NCBI RefSeq assembly: GCF_009467805.1
Contig: NZ_WIAY01000001.1
Span: 376,982-440,981 of the forward strand
Direction: 5' to 3'
From: Stenotrophomonas nematodicola
GTDB lineage: Bacteria; Pseudomonadota; Gammaproteobacteria; Xanthomonadales; Xanthomonadaceae
DNA length: 64,000 nucleotides
The notes beneath the pieces were generated by a model. It searched no databases. It worked only from the letters and a program-made list of their open reading frames with translations, and was not told where the DNA came from. Both the position numbers and the translations under genes were made by a program. Positions 33,694 through 42,964 of this stretch are shown in pieces. Each line of letters begins with the position of its first letter. Position 1 is the first letter of the stretch.

Positions 33694-35792
33694 GCGCCCA
33701 GCCTGCAGGAATGAACGTGCGCAAGGCGCTGGATATGATCCGCCACGGGCTTGGTGCCCCGCTGATCGTGCTGGCGTTGCTGGCAATGGTGGTGGTGCCG
33801 CTGGCACCGCCGGTCCTGGATGCCCTGTTCACCTTCAACATCGCCATCTCGCTGATGGTGCTGCTGGCGGTGGTCTATGTGAAGCGGCCGCTCGACTTCA
33901 CCATCTTCCCGATCGTGCTGCTGATCACCACCATGCTGCGCCTGGCGCTGAACGTGGCCTCCACCCGCGTGATCCTGCTCAATGGCCAGAACGGCCACGA
34001 GGCGGCCGGCAAGGTGATCGCCGCGTTCGGCGAGTTCGTGATCGGCGGCAACTACGCGGTGGGCATCGTGGTGTTCGCGATCCTGACCATCATCAATTTC
34101 GTGGTGATCACCAAGGGCGCCGGACGCGTCTCGGAAGTGACCGCGCGCTTCATCCTCGATGCCATGCCCGGCAAGCAGATGGCCATCGACGCCGACCTCA
34201 ACGCCGGTTTGCTGACGCGTGAGGAGGCCAAGGCCCGTCGTGAGGAAGTCCGTGAGGAAGCCGACTTCTACGGTGCGATGGACGGCGCCAGCAAGTTCAT
34301 CCGCGGCGACGCCATCGCCGGCATCCTGATCCTGTTCATCAACATGCTCGGCGGCCTGGCCGTAGGCGTGTTGCAGCACGGCATGCCATTTGGCGAATCC
34401 GCGGCCACCTACACGCTGCTGTCCATCGGCGACGGCCTGGTGGCGCAGCTGCCGGCACTGCTGGTGTCCTCGGCGGTGGCGATGCTGGTCACCCGCGCCT
34501 CGCGGTCGCAGGACATGAGCCAGGCGATGATGGGCCAGGTGTTCGGCCAGCATCGCGCGCTCACCATCGCCGCGGCCATCCTCGGCGTGGTCGGGCTGGT
34601 CCCGGGAATGCCCAACGTCGCCTTCTTGACGCTGGCCGCCATCCTCGGCTTCATCGCCTGGAAGCTCTGGAAGAAAAGCTCCGCGGCTGCCCGCGCCGCT
34701 GAAACCGCAAGCGCCGGCCGCCCCGATGCACCGGGCCTGCCCGGCGCCACGCCCTCGCCCACCGCCGAGCTGACCTGGGATGAACTGCGTCCGGTCGATC
34801 CGCTGGGCCTGGAAGTGGGCTACCGGCTGATCCCGCTGGTGGACAAGAACCAGGGCGGCGAGCTGATGGCACGGATCAAGGGCGTGCGCCGCAAACTCAC
34901 CCATGACATCGGCTTCCTGATCCCTTCGGTCCACATCCGCGACAACCTGGAGCTGCCGGCCACCGGCTACCGCCTGCTCATCCACGGCGTGCCGGTAGCG
35001 ACGGCGGAAATCCACCCGGACCGCGAGCTCGCCCTGGACCCGGGCAGCGCGCTCGGCGCGCTGGACGGCATCGCCGGCAAGGACCCCGCGTTCGGCCTGG
35101 ACGCCACCTGGATCCAGCCGCATCAGCGCGCCCATGCCGAGTCGATGGGCTACACCGTGGTCGACCCCGCCACCGTGGTGGCGACCCACCTGTCGCACCT
35201 GATCCGCGAGCACGCCCCGGAACTGCTGGGCCACGAGGAAGTGCAGCAGCTGCTGGCCAACCTCGGCAAGAGCGCCCCCAAGCTGGTGGAGGACCTCACG
35301 CCCAAGTCGCTGCCGCTGTCGGCGGTGGTGCGGGTGCTGCAGAACCTGCTGATCGAGCGCATTCCGATCCGCCAGCTGCGCAAGATCGTCGAAGCGCTGG
35401 TGGAGAACGCGCCCAACAGCCAGGACCCGTCGGTGCTGACCGCCGCCGTGCGCAACGCGCTGGGCCGCTTCATCGTGCAGGAGATCGCCGGCATGTCGGC
35501 GGAGCTGCCGGTGTTCACCCTCAACCCGCAACTGGAACGCGTCTTGCAGGAGTCCACGCAGGGCAACGGCGCCGCGCTGGAACCCGGACTCGCCGAGCGA
35601 CTGCACCAGAGCCTGGCCGACTGTGTCGGCAAGCAGGAAGCGAAGAACGAGCCGGCGGTTGTGCTGGTACCCGGCCCGGTACGTGCCGCGCTGGCACGGC
35701 TGGTACGCCACAGCGTCCCCTCGCTGTCGGTACTGGCCTACAGCGAGGTGCCGGAGGACAAACGGTTGAAGCTGGTCGGCACGATCAGTTGA
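33690..35792 (+). CDS. flhA: Flagellar export gate protein FlhA
   Basis: 700 residues with GTG start overlapping flhB. Eight hydrophobic helices in the first about 330 residues; the FHIPEP-family segment TTMLRLALNVASTRVIL and the charged loop AKARREEVREEADFYGAMDGASKF are clear. The C-terminal cytoplasmic part (from about 365) binds chaperone-substrate complexes such as FliS with flagellin. Confidence 0.96.
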   Translation: MSAQPAGMNVRKALDMIRHGLGAPLIVLALLAMVVVPLAPPVLDALFTFNIAISLMVLLAVVYVKRPLDFTIFPIVLLITTMLRLALNVASTRVILLNGQNGHEAAGKVIAAFGEFVIGGNYAVGIVVFAILTIINFVVITKGAGRVSEVTARFILDAMPGKQMAIDADLNAGLLTREEAKARREEVREEADFYGAMDGASKFIRGDAIAGILILFINMLGGLAVGVLQHGMPFGESAATYTLLSIGDGLVAQLPALLVSSAVAMLVTRASRSQDMSQAMMGQVFGQHRALTIAAAILGVVGLVPGMPNVAFLTLAAILGFIAWKLWKKSSAAARAAETASAGRPDAPGLPGATPSPTAELTWDELRPVDPLGLEVGYRLIPLVDKNQGGELMARIKGVRRKLTHDIGFLIPSVHIRDNLELPATGYRLLIHGVPVATAEIHPDRELALDPGSALGALDGIAGKDPAFGLDATWIQPHQRAHAESMGYTVVDPATVVATHLSHLIREHAPELLGHEEVQQLLANLGKSAPKLVEDLTPKSLPLSAVVRVLQNLLIERIPIRQLRKIVEALVENAPNSQDPSVLTAAVRNALGRFIVQEIAGMSAELPVFTLNPQLERVLQESTQGNGAALEPGLAERLHQSLADCVGKQEAKNEPAVVLVPGPVRAALARLVRHSVPSLSVLAYSEVPEDKRLKLVGTIS

Positions 35793-35944
35793 GCCGGTAC
35801 TCCGACGGCAACGCGCCAGAAAACAGACACCCCCACTTTTGACATCACCGCAGCAGGACACAGAGGGAAACCCGGACCGTGCAGACCACCGACAACCAGC
35901 GCTTCCCTTCCACCACCCCGCCGCCCCAGTCCCGGTACCACAGC

Positions 35945-37651
35945 ATGAAAATCAAACGCTTCGTCGCCTCCGATATGCGCTCGGCCATGAACCTGGTGCG
36001 CAAGGAACACGGTCCTGACGCGGTGATCCTGTCCAACCGCCGGATCGAGGAAGGCGTGGAGATCGTGGCTGCGGCCAACTATGACGAAGGCGCCGTGCAG
36101 CGCGCCCTGGAAGCCTCGCGCAAGGATGTCGCGCCGCCGCCGGTGCCGCGCCCGCGCAGCGCCGCCGATGCGGTGATCGCCGCCGTCACGCGCCGCAAGG
36201 CCCCGGTCGTCGCCCCCGAACCGGTCGCGGCCACCACCTCGGCCGTGGCCGCCCTGGCGCGCGCGGCCGTTGGCGCCACCGGCCGCACGCTGGATACCGC
36301 CAACGAAAACGTGCCCCCGCCGGGCAGCGCCGGCTTTGCCGCCACGCTGTCGCGGGCCAGTGTGGCCACCCCCGTCAATGAACCGTCGCTGCCGGAGCAG
36401 ATCTTCGCGCCGTTCAATGTCGAACAGGCGGCCGCTGCTGCGCCCGCGCCGATCGCGGCCCCGGCCACACCGGCCGCCGCGCCGATCAACCGCGCGCGCT
36501 TCGTGATCGACCCGCCGATGGACGATGCCCCGCACATCCAGATGTATGCACCGCCGGCCCAGGCGCCGGTGACGATGCCGCCGCTGCCGGTCGCCGCCGT
36601 GGCCGCGCCGGTGTCGGCGGTCCTGGACCCCGTGCCGGTGGCGCAACCGCCGGCACTGCCGGTCGCGGTCGCCGCTGCTGCAGCCGACATCGCGGCCGAT
36701 GCGGTTGCGCGCCCCGCACCGGAACTGACCGTGGTGCCCCGGGACGACGAGGAAATCCGCCAGCTGCGTCACGAAGTGGCCGGCATGCGCCATGTGATCG
36801 AGCGCGAAATGCATCGCTTCACCGACGAGCGTCTGCGTGGCTCGCCGGTCCGAGCGGCCGCGTTGGACCTGATGGAGGAGTACGGCTTCGATGCCGGCAT
36901 CAGCCGCGACGTGGCCCTGCAGATCCCGCTGGATACCGAAGCCCATCGCGGCCGCGGGCTGATGCTGGGCCTGCTGTCCAAGAAGCTGCCGATCGCCCCG
37001 GTCGATCCGCTTGACGCCGGTGGTGTGATCGCCCTGGTCGGCCCGACCGGTGCCGGCAAAACCACCACCATTGCAAAGCTGGCCTCGCGCTTCGCCGAGA
37101 AGCACGCCGCACGCGACGTGGCCCTGGTCACCACCGACACCGGCCGCATCGGCGCCCGCGAGCAGCTCTACGGGTTTGGCCGTCAGCTTGGCATCGCCGT
37201 GCATGAAGCCAACAGCGGCACCGATCTGAGCCAGCTGCTGGAGCGTCTGCAGGACTACAAGCTGGTTCTGATCGACACCGCCGGCCTTGGTCCGCGCGAC
37301 CGTGCCCTCGCCGCCCAGCTGCAGTGGCTGCGGGCCGCCGACCGCATCCGCACCCTGCTGGTGCTGCCGGCCAACACCAGCTTCGGCGACATGGACGAAG
37401 TGGTCCGCCGCTTCAGCGCTGCCAACCCGCAGGGCGTGGTGCTGAGCAAGCTGGACGAGACCGGCCGCTTCGGCACCGCCCTGTCCGTGGCGGTAGACCA
37501 CTGCCTGCCGATCACCTGGGTGACCGACGGCCAGGACGTCCCGGAGGACCTGCACCGCGCCAGTGCGGCCAATCTCGTCCTTCGCCTTGAAGATTTGCGC
37601 CGCGCGGCCGATATGCCCTGCAACCCGGAGTTCAACCATGCCGTCGCGTGA
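35945..37651 (+). CDS. flhF: Flagellar placement SRP-type GTPase FlhF
   Basis: 568 residues from ATG 35945 (MKIKRFVASDMRSAMNLVRKE, the standard start). An in-frame GTG at 35879 with a GAGGGA site 10 bases before it could add 22 residues. The linker (about 50-270) is Ala/Pro rich. The NG GTPase domain follows, with P-loop GPTGAGKTTT at about 366, VTTDTGRIGAREQL, and DTAGLGPRD. FlhF sets polar location of the flagellum. Overlaps flhG by 14 bases. Confidence 0.93.
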   Translation: MKIKRFVASDMRSAMNLVRKEHGPDAVILSNRRIEEGVEIVAAANYDEGAVQRALEASRKDVAPPPVPRPRSAADAVIAAVTRRKAPVVAPEPVAATTSAVAALARAAVGATGRTLDTANENVPPPGSAGFAATLSRASVATPVNEPSLPEQIFAPFNVEQAAAAAPAPIAAPATPAAAPINRARFVIDPPMDDAPHIQMYAPPAQAPVTMPPLPVAAVAAPVSAVLDPVPVAQPPALPVAVAAAAADIAADAVARPAPELTVVPRDDEEIRQLRHEVAGMRHVIEREMHRFTDERLRGSPVRAAALDLMEEYGFDAGISRDVALQIPLDTEAHRGRGLMLGLLSKKLPIAPVDPLDAGGVIALVGPTGAGKTTTIAKLASRFAEKHAARDVALVTTDTGRIGAREQLYGFGRQLGIAVHEANSGTDLSQLLERLQDYKLVLIDTAGLGPRDRALAAQLQWLRAADRIRTLLVLPANTSFGDMDEVVRRFSAANPQGVVLSKLDETGRFGTALSVAVDHCLPITWVTDGQDVPEDLHRASAANLVLRLEDLRRAADMPCNPEFNHAVA

Positions 37652-38525
37652 GTACGCCAAGCTGACCAAGACCTTCCCGTTGTCGGCTACCCGCAGCCAA
37701 CCGCTGGGCCCTGTCCGCACCATCGCCGTCACCGGCGGCAAGGGCGGCGTGGGCAAGACGAACGTTTCGGCCAACCTGGCCGTAGCGCTCGCGGACATGG
37801 GCAAACGCACGCTGCTGCTGGACGCCGACCTCGGCCTGGCCAACATCGATGTGATCCTCGGCCTGCAGCCGAAGGTGACCCTGGCCGACCTCGTCGCCGG
37901 GCGCTGCACGCTGGAGGAAGTGATCATGGAGGGCCCGGGCGGCGTGCTGGTGGTGCCGGCCGCGTCCGGTCGCCGCCACATGGCCGAACTGCAGCCGGCC
38001 GAACACGTGGGCCTGGTCAACGTGTTCTCCGAGCTGGAGCGCGAGCTGGACATCATGGTGGTGGACACCGCCGCCGGCATCACCGATGGCGTGCTCACCT
38101 TCTGCCAGGCCGCACAGGACACCGTGGTGGTGGTCTGTGACGAGCCGGCCTCGATCACCGACGCCTACGCACTGATCAAGGTGCTCTCCCGCGAGCGCGG
38201 CGTGGACCGCATCCAGGTGGTGGCCAACATGGTGCGCGACCCCAACGAAGGCCGCGTGCTCTACGAGAAGCTGACCCGGGTCTGCGAGAAGTTCCTCGCC
38301 GACGTGTCGCTCAACTACCTCGGCTGCGTTCCGCAGGACGACTGGCTGCGTCTGTCGGTGCAGCGCCAGCAGCCGGTGGTCAAGGCCTACCCGTCCAGTC
38401 CGTCGGCGCTGGCGATCACCGAGATCGCCCGCCGGACCGCCCGCTGGCAGGCCCCGACCGAGCCGCGCGGCGGCGTCGAGTTCTTCCTGGAACGCATCCT
38501 CAAACAACGCGGGGTGGCCGCATGA
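37638..38525 (+). CDS. flhG: Flagellar number regulator FlhG (FleN)
   Basis: 295 residues. MinD/ParA-type ATPase: deviant Walker A GGKGGVGKTN (about 33-42), LLLDADLGLANIDVILGL, and VVDTAAGITDGV. It limits flagellar number by restraining FleQ and FlhF. Start at ATG 37638 inside flhF. It overlaps fliA by 4 bases. FlhF and FlhG together suggest a polar flagellum. Confidence 0.94.
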   Translation: MPSREYAKLTKTFPLSATRSQPLGPVRTIAVTGGKGGVGKTNVSANLAVALADMGKRTLLLDADLGLANIDVILGLQPKVTLADLVAGRCTLEEVIMEGPGGVLVVPAASGRRHMAELQPAEHVGLVNVFSELERELDIMVVDTAAGITDGVLTFCQAAQDTVVVVCDEPASITDAYALIKVLSRERGVDRIQVVANMVRDPNEGRVLYEKLTRVCEKFLADVSLNYLGCVPQDDWLRLSVQRQQPVVKAYPSSPSALAITEIARRTARWQAPTEPRGGVEFFLERILKQRGVAA

Positions 38526-39268
38526 AAGGCGCCGCACAGTACAAAGAGGTCCAACGTACCGCCGCCAACGAGTGCATCGCCCAGCATTCGGACCTGGTGC
38601 GGCGCATCGCCCACCACCTGGCCGCGCGCCTGCCGGCGAGCGTGGAAGTGGATGACCTGATCCAGGCCGGCATGATGGGCCTGATCGAGGCCTCGCGCAG
38701 CTACGACGCCGACCAGGGCGCCTCGTTCGAGACCTACGCGTCGATCCGCATCCGCGGGTCGATGATCGATGAGATCCGTCGTGGCGACTGGGTGCCGCGA
38801 TCGGTGCACCGCCGTGCACGCGATGCGGCCGCCACCATCCGCCGCCTGGAGCAGAGCACCGGCCGTGCCGCCAGCGCCACCGAAGTGGCCAACGCGATGG
38901 ACATGCCGCTGCCGGAATACCTGCGACTGATGGAAGACGCCGCACGCGGCCAGGTACTGAGCCTGGAATCGCGGATCGAGGACCAGGGCGAGCTGGATAC
39001 CGTCGCCCAGGGCGGCCCGACCCCGCAGCAGGTCCTGGAGCGCGGCGAGTTCGGCCGTGAGCTGGGCAATGCGATCGGCCTGCTCCCCGAGCGCGAACAA
39101 CTGGTGCTGTCGCTGTACTACGAACAGGAATTGAACCTGAAAGAAATCGGCGCGGTGCTCGGGGTGAGTGAATCCCGGGTGTGCCAGATCCACGGCCAGG
39201 CGGTATTGCGCCTGCGCGGCCGACTGAAGATCTTCGAGGCGGCCGACGCCGGCCTCGAAAACCCTTGA
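38522..39268 (+). CDS. fliA: RNA polymerase sigma factor FliA (sigma-28)
   Basis: 248 residues. Region 2 ([36 protein letters not shown]), region 3 ([11 protein letters not shown]) and region 4 ([39 protein letters not shown]). It reads late flagellar promoters; about ten candidate sites occur in this window. No flgM in view. The cheY start is 16 bases after its stop. Confidence 0.95.
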   Translation: MKGAAQYKEVQRTAANECIAQHSDLVRRIAHHLAARLPASVEVDDLIQAGMMGLIEASRSYDADQGASFETYASIRIRGSMIDEIRRGDWVPRSVHRRARDAAATIRRLEQSTGRAASATEVANAMDMPLPEYLRLMEDAARGQVLSLESRIEDQGELDTVAQGGPTPQQVLERGEFGRELGNAIGLLPEREQLVLSLYYEQELNLKEIGAVLGVSESRVCQIHGQAVLRLRGRLKIFEAADAGLENP

Positions 39269-39284
39269 AATCGAGGAAAGTGCT

Positions 39285-39677
39285 TTGAACAAGAACATGC
39301 GTATCCTGATCGTCGACGATTTTTCGACCATGCGTCGTATCGTCAAGAATCTGCTGGGCGATCTGGGCTTCACCAATACGGCCGAAGCCGAGGACGGGCA
39401 TGCCGCGCTGGCACTGTTGCAGAGCCAGCCGTTCGACTTCGTGGTCACCGACTGGAACATGCCGGTGATGACCGGCATCGACCTGCTCAAGGCGATCCGT
39501 GCCGACGCCAAGCTGAAAACCCTGCCGGTGCTGATGGTGACGGCTGAAGCCAAGCGCGAGCAGATCATCGAAGCGGCCCAGTCCGGCGTCAACGGCTACA
39601 TCATCAAGCCGTTCACCGCACAGACGCTGGAAGAGAAGCTCGGCAAGATCTTCGAACGCCTGGCAGCGAGCGCCTGA
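39285..39677 (+). CDS. cheY: Chemotaxis response regulator CheY (copy 1)
   Basis: 130 residues, TTG start chosen because GAGGA lies 7 bases before; ATG 39297 is an alternative. Receiver residues are all present: DD in [13 protein letters not shown], Asp in [12 protein letters not shown], Thr in MVTAEAK, Lys in IIKPFT. The sequence is close to the motor-binding CheY of E. coli and Pseudomonas. Directly followed by cheZ (one-base overlap), so this is the motor CheY. Confidence 0.94.
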   Translation: MNKNMRILIVDDFSTMRRIVKNLLGDLGFTNTAEAEDGHAALALLQSQPFDFVVTDWNMPVMTGIDLLKAIRADAKLKTLPVLMVTAEAKREQIIEAAQSGVNGYIIKPFTAQTLEEKLGKIFERLAASA

Positions 39678-40291
39678 TGGAAACCCTCAGCGACAAATCG
39701 GCGCTGGTGCAGCGCCTGCAGGACGCCCTGGCCGCGCTGGAAGGCGGCGACGAGGCCGGCTGGCGCCGGGAAATCGACGCGCTGGCGGCCCTGCGCACGC
39801 AGCCGATGATGGCCGGCCTGAACCGGCTCGCCCGCGAGCTCGGCCAGGCACTGGGCGAACTGCCCAGCCTGCCCAGCGAAGCCGGCGAACTGGACGACGC
39901 CTGCGCGCGCCTGGACCACGTGGTGGCGATGACCGAACAGGCCACCCACCGCACCCTGGACCTGGCCGAAGAATGCCGCGCGTTGACCGAACAACTGCGC
40001 GCCAACGGGCTCAGCCCGGACCAGGACCTGCAGCTGGACCGCATCCGCCACAACCTCACCGAGATCGCCCTGACCCAGAGTTACCAGGATCTGACCGGGC
40101 AGATCATCCGCCGCGTGGTCGGCATCGTGCGCCGCGTGCACGAAGGCTTCGGCGCGCTCGGCCTGCCGCCGCAGGAAGACGACGCGCGCCGGCGCGACAC
40201 CGGCCTGGCCGGCCCGGCCGTCACGGGCCTGGACCGCCACCAGGTTTCCCAGGTCGACGCTGACGACCTGCTCTCCGATTTGGGGTTGTAA
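39677..40291 (+). CDS. cheZ: CheY-phosphate phosphatase CheZ
   Basis: 204 residues, helical. The active segment TQSYQDLTGQIIRRVVGI contains the Asp and Gln (QDLTGQ) that dephosphorylate CheY, at about 136-142. The C-terminal tail (SQVDADDLLSDLGL) is the CheY-binding helix. One-base overlap with cheY; 4-base gap to cheA. Confidence 0.94.
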   Translation: METLSDKSALVQRLQDALAALEGGDEAGWRREIDALAALRTQPMMAGLNRLARELGQALGELPSLPSEAGELDDACARLDHVVAMTEQATHRTLDLAEECRALTEQLRANGLSPDQDLQLDRIRHNLTEIALTQSYQDLTGQIIRRVVGIVRRVHEGFGALGLPPQEDDARRRDTGLAGPAVTGLDRHQVSQVDADDLLSDLGL

Positions 40292-40295
40292 GACG

Positions 40296-42107
40296 ATGAG
40301 TGCTGTTCCGGACGACATTGCCGCCGATTTCATTCTCGAGGCCCAGGAGATCCTGGATCGCCTCGGCGAACAGCTGGTGTCGCTGGAGCAGTCGCCCCAG
40401 GATACGGATCAGCTCAACGCCGTGTTCCGCGGCTTCCACACCCTCAAGGGCGGTGCCGGCTTTCTCGGCATCCAGGCGATGGTGGAGCTGTGCCACGCCG
40501 CCGAGGAGACCCTCGGCATGGCCCGTTCCGGCCAGGCCACCCTGCAGGCGCACCACTTCGACGCCGGCCAGCAGTCGCTGGACTACCTGCAGTCGATGCT
40601 GGACTCGGTCTCGGCCGGCACCGAGCCGGGGTACGCCCCGCCGGAGCTGATCGCCCAGTTCGATGTAAACGGCCCGGCCACGCCCGCACCGGTGGCGGCC
40701 CCGGCGGGCAATGGTGAGCTGATCACCGAGGACGAGTTCGAGGCCCTGCTGGACCAGCTGCATGGCGGCGCGGCGCCGACGGCGGTGGCCAAGGCCGCCG
40801 ATGGCCTGATCGGCGAAGACGAGTTCGAAGCACTGCTCGACCAGCTGCATGGCGGCGCCGCCCCCGGTGCCCAGCCCGTGGCCGCCGTCGCCGCACCGGC
40901 CCCGCGTGCACCCGCCGCCCCGGCCCCCGCCGCCGCGAAGCCAGCCGCCAACAAGCCGGTCGCCGAAGCCGAGCATACGGTGCGCGTGGACACCAAGCGC
41001 CTGGATGCCATCGTCAACCTGATCGGCGAACTGGTGCTCTCGCGCAACCGTCTCAAGACCCTGCGCGCCCGCCTGCACGATGAAGAGCTGGACCGCGCCG
41101 TCTCCACCCTGGACATCGCCACCGCGCGCCTGCAGTCGGCGGTGATGCGCACCCGCATGCAGCCGGTGGGCAAGGTGTTCTCGCGCTTCCCCAAGGTGGC
41201 CCGCGACGTTGCCCGCTCGCTCAAGAAGGAAGTGGACCTGGAACTGGTCGGTGCCGAGACCGAACTGGACCGCAACCTGGTGGAGGCCCTGGCCGACCCC
41301 CTGGTGCATCTGGTACGGAATGCGATCGACCACGGCGTGGAAATGCCCGACCTGCGCGAAGCGCAGGGCAAGCCGCGCGGCGGCCACGTCCGGCTGTCGG
41401 CCCAGCAGGAAGGCGACTACGTCAGCATCGAAGTGCAGGACGACGGTGCCGGTATCGATCCCGAGCGCCTGCGCGCCAAGGCCCGTGAAAAGGGGCTGAT
41501 CGACCCCGAAGCGGCCGCCCGCCTGACCAGCGAGGAATGCCTGCACCTGGTGTTCCTGCCAGGCTTCTCCACCAAGCAGCAGGTCACCGACATCTCCGGC
41601 CGCGGCGTCGGCATGGACGTGGTCCAGTCGCGCATCCGCGAGCTGAGCGGCCAGATCCAGATCCAGTCCGAGCTTGGGCGCGGCAGCCGCTTCATGATCC
41701 GCGTGCCGCTGACCCTGGCGATCCTGCCCACCCTGCTGGTGCAGGCCGGCGAGGACGTCTACGCGCTGCCACTGGCACGCGTGATGGAGGTGCTGCACGC
41801 CCCGAACACCTCGCTGGGCTGGTTCGACGGCCGCGCGGTGCTGGATCGCAAGTCGCATACCCTGCCACTGGTGGACCTGCGCCATTGGCTGGAGGTCGAC
41901 CCGGTTCCCTCGCCCCTGCTCACCATCGTTGTTCTGCAGGCCGGTGAAGCCCGCTTCGGGCTGGTGGTGGACCAGGTGCGGGGCCGCGAGGAAGTGGTGA
42001 TCAAGCCGCTGCCCAAGGCATTGCGCGGTCTGCGCGGCTACGCCGGGGCCACCCTGATCGGTGACGGCCGCATGTCGCTGATCCTCGACGTGGACGGCCT
42101 GCGCTGA
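40296..42107 (+). CDS. cheA: Chemotaxis histidine kinase CheA (copy 1)
   Basis: 603 residues. P1/HPt domain with phospho-His at about 48 (GFHTLKGGAGFLG). The linker carries two copies of EDEFEALLDQLHGGAAP, 29 residues apart (about 145 and 174). The P3 dimerisation part is followed by the P4 ATPase (LVHLVRNAIDHGVEMP; GRGVGMDVVQSRI) and the CheW-like P5 at the end. There is no separate P2 fold, so the repeated DEFEALL motif may take over CheY or partner binding. Belongs to the cheYZA motor pathway. Confidence 0.94.
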   Translation: MSAVPDDIAADFILEAQEILDRLGEQLVSLEQSPQDTDQLNAVFRGFHTLKGGAGFLGIQAMVELCHAAEETLGMARSGQATLQAHHFDAGQQSLDYLQSMLDSVSAGTEPGYAPPELIAQFDVNGPATPAPVAAPAGNGELITEDEFEALLDQLHGGAAPTAVAKAADGLIGEDEFEALLDQLHGGAAPGAQPVAAVAAPAPRAPAAPAPAAAKPAANKPVAEAEHTVRVDTKRLDAIVNLIGELVLSRNRLKTLRARLHDEELDRAVSTLDIATARLQSAVMRTRMQPVGKVFSRFPKVARDVARSLKKEVDLELVGAETELDRNLVEALADPLVHLVRNAIDHGVEMPDLREAQGKPRGGHVRLSAQQEGDYVSIEVQDDGAGIDPERLRAKAREKGLIDPEAAARLTSEECLHLVFLPGFSTKQQVTDISGRGVGMDVVQSRIRELSGQIQIQSELGRGSRFMIRVPLTLAILPTLLVQAGEDVYALPLARVMEVLHAPNTSLGWFDGRAVLDRKSHTLPLVDLRHWLEVDPVPSPLLTIVVLQAGEARFGLVVDQVRGREEVVIKPLPKALRGLRGYAGATLIGDGRMSLILDVDGLR

Positions 42108-42113
42108 CCACCG

Positions 42114-42137
42114 GTAGCGCCGGGTGCTGCCCGGCGG
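42114..42137. repeat. GTAG-headed palindrome (Stenotrophomonas REP/SMAG-like)
   Basis: GTAG at 42114-42117, then stem GCCGGG (42119-42124) and CCCGGC (42130-42135). The GTAG head next to a GC stem is the described form of the S. maltophilia SMAG elements. It lies between cheA and motC and may also weaken readthrough. Confidence 0.6.
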
Positions 42138-42188
42138 CTTTCCCCCTCCAAAAGTGTGACCGCCGCATCACCCTGTTCCGTCGGCGTC

Positions 42189-42215
42189 TCAAGTCCCATT
42201 CACACAAGCCGATAC
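42189..42215 (+). promoter_or_regulatory. FliA promoter of motC
   Basis: TCAAGTCC (42189-42196), 11-base spacer, GCCGATAC (42208-42215). Very good match. The motC ATG begins only 8 bases after the -10 box, so the predicted transcript starts at or within a few bases of the start codon. Confidence 0.85.
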
Positions 42216-42222
42216 CGGACTC

Positions 42223-42963
42223 ATGGATAGACTCAGCCTCATTGGACTTTTTCTCGCCCTGGCCTCACTGGTCGGCGGCAGCATCCTCAAAGGCGCGGGG
42301 CTGGCCTCGCTGTGGTCGCCGGCCGCCTTTGTGATCGTGATCGTGGGCACCCTCGCCGCGATCCTGCTGCACACCTCGCCGGCCGTGTTCAAGCATGCCT
42401 TCAAGATCGTGCGCTGGGTCGTGCGCCCGCCGAGCAGCGACCGCCGCGAACTCATCCAGCAGATCGTCGAGTGGAGCAACATTGCCCGCCGCCAGGGCCT
42501 GCTGGGCCTGGAAGCCCAGGTTGAAGCCCAGGACGATCCGTTTCTGCGCAAGGGGCTGCAGCTGCTGGTGGACGGCGTGGAGCCGGAAACCATCCGCCAC
42601 ATGATGGAAATCGAACTGGGCAGCCAGGAGAGCCAGGACCTGGCCGCCTCCAAGGTGTTCGAGGGCATGGGCATCTACGCGCCCACCCTGGGCATCATCG
42701 GCGCCGTACTGGGCCTGATCGCGGTGATGAAGAATCTTGCCGACCCCAGCAAGCTGGGCCACGGCATCGCTGCGGCGTTCACCGCCACCATCTACGGCAT
42801 CGCCTCGGCGAACCTGCTGTTCCTGCCGGTGTCGGCCAAGCTCAAGAGCGTGATCCACCACAACAGCCGCGACCGCGAGATGATCATCGAAGGCCTGATC
42901 TCGATCGCGCAGGGCGAAAACCCGCGCAACATCGAAACCAACCTGTCCGGCTTCCTGCACTGA
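42223..42963 (+). CDS. motC: Flagellar stator protein MotC (MotA family)
   Basis: 246 residues, four membrane helices (about 5-22, 27-48, 145-170 and 180-200). The cytoplasmic loop is charged (RRQGLLGLEAQVEAQDDPF), and the third-helix segment APTLGIIGAVLGLIAVMKNL is typical. Sequence and pairing with motD match the second stator set of Pseudomonas (MotCD). No ribosome site is possible if the FliA promoter is used as mapped; see the finding on a leaderless start. Confidence 0.93.
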   Translation: MDRLSLIGLFLALASLVGGSILKGAGLASLWSPAAFVIVIVGTLAAILLHTSPAVFKHAFKIVRWVVRPPSSDRRELIQQIVEWSNIARRQGLLGLEAQVEAQDDPFLRKGLQLLVDGVEPETIRHMMEIELGSQESQDLAASKVFEGMGIYAPTLGIIGAVLGLIAVMKNLADPSKLGHGIAAAFTATIYGIASANLLFLPVSAKLKSVIHHNSRDREMIIEGLISIAQGENPRNIETNLSGFLH

Positions 42964-42964
42964 C

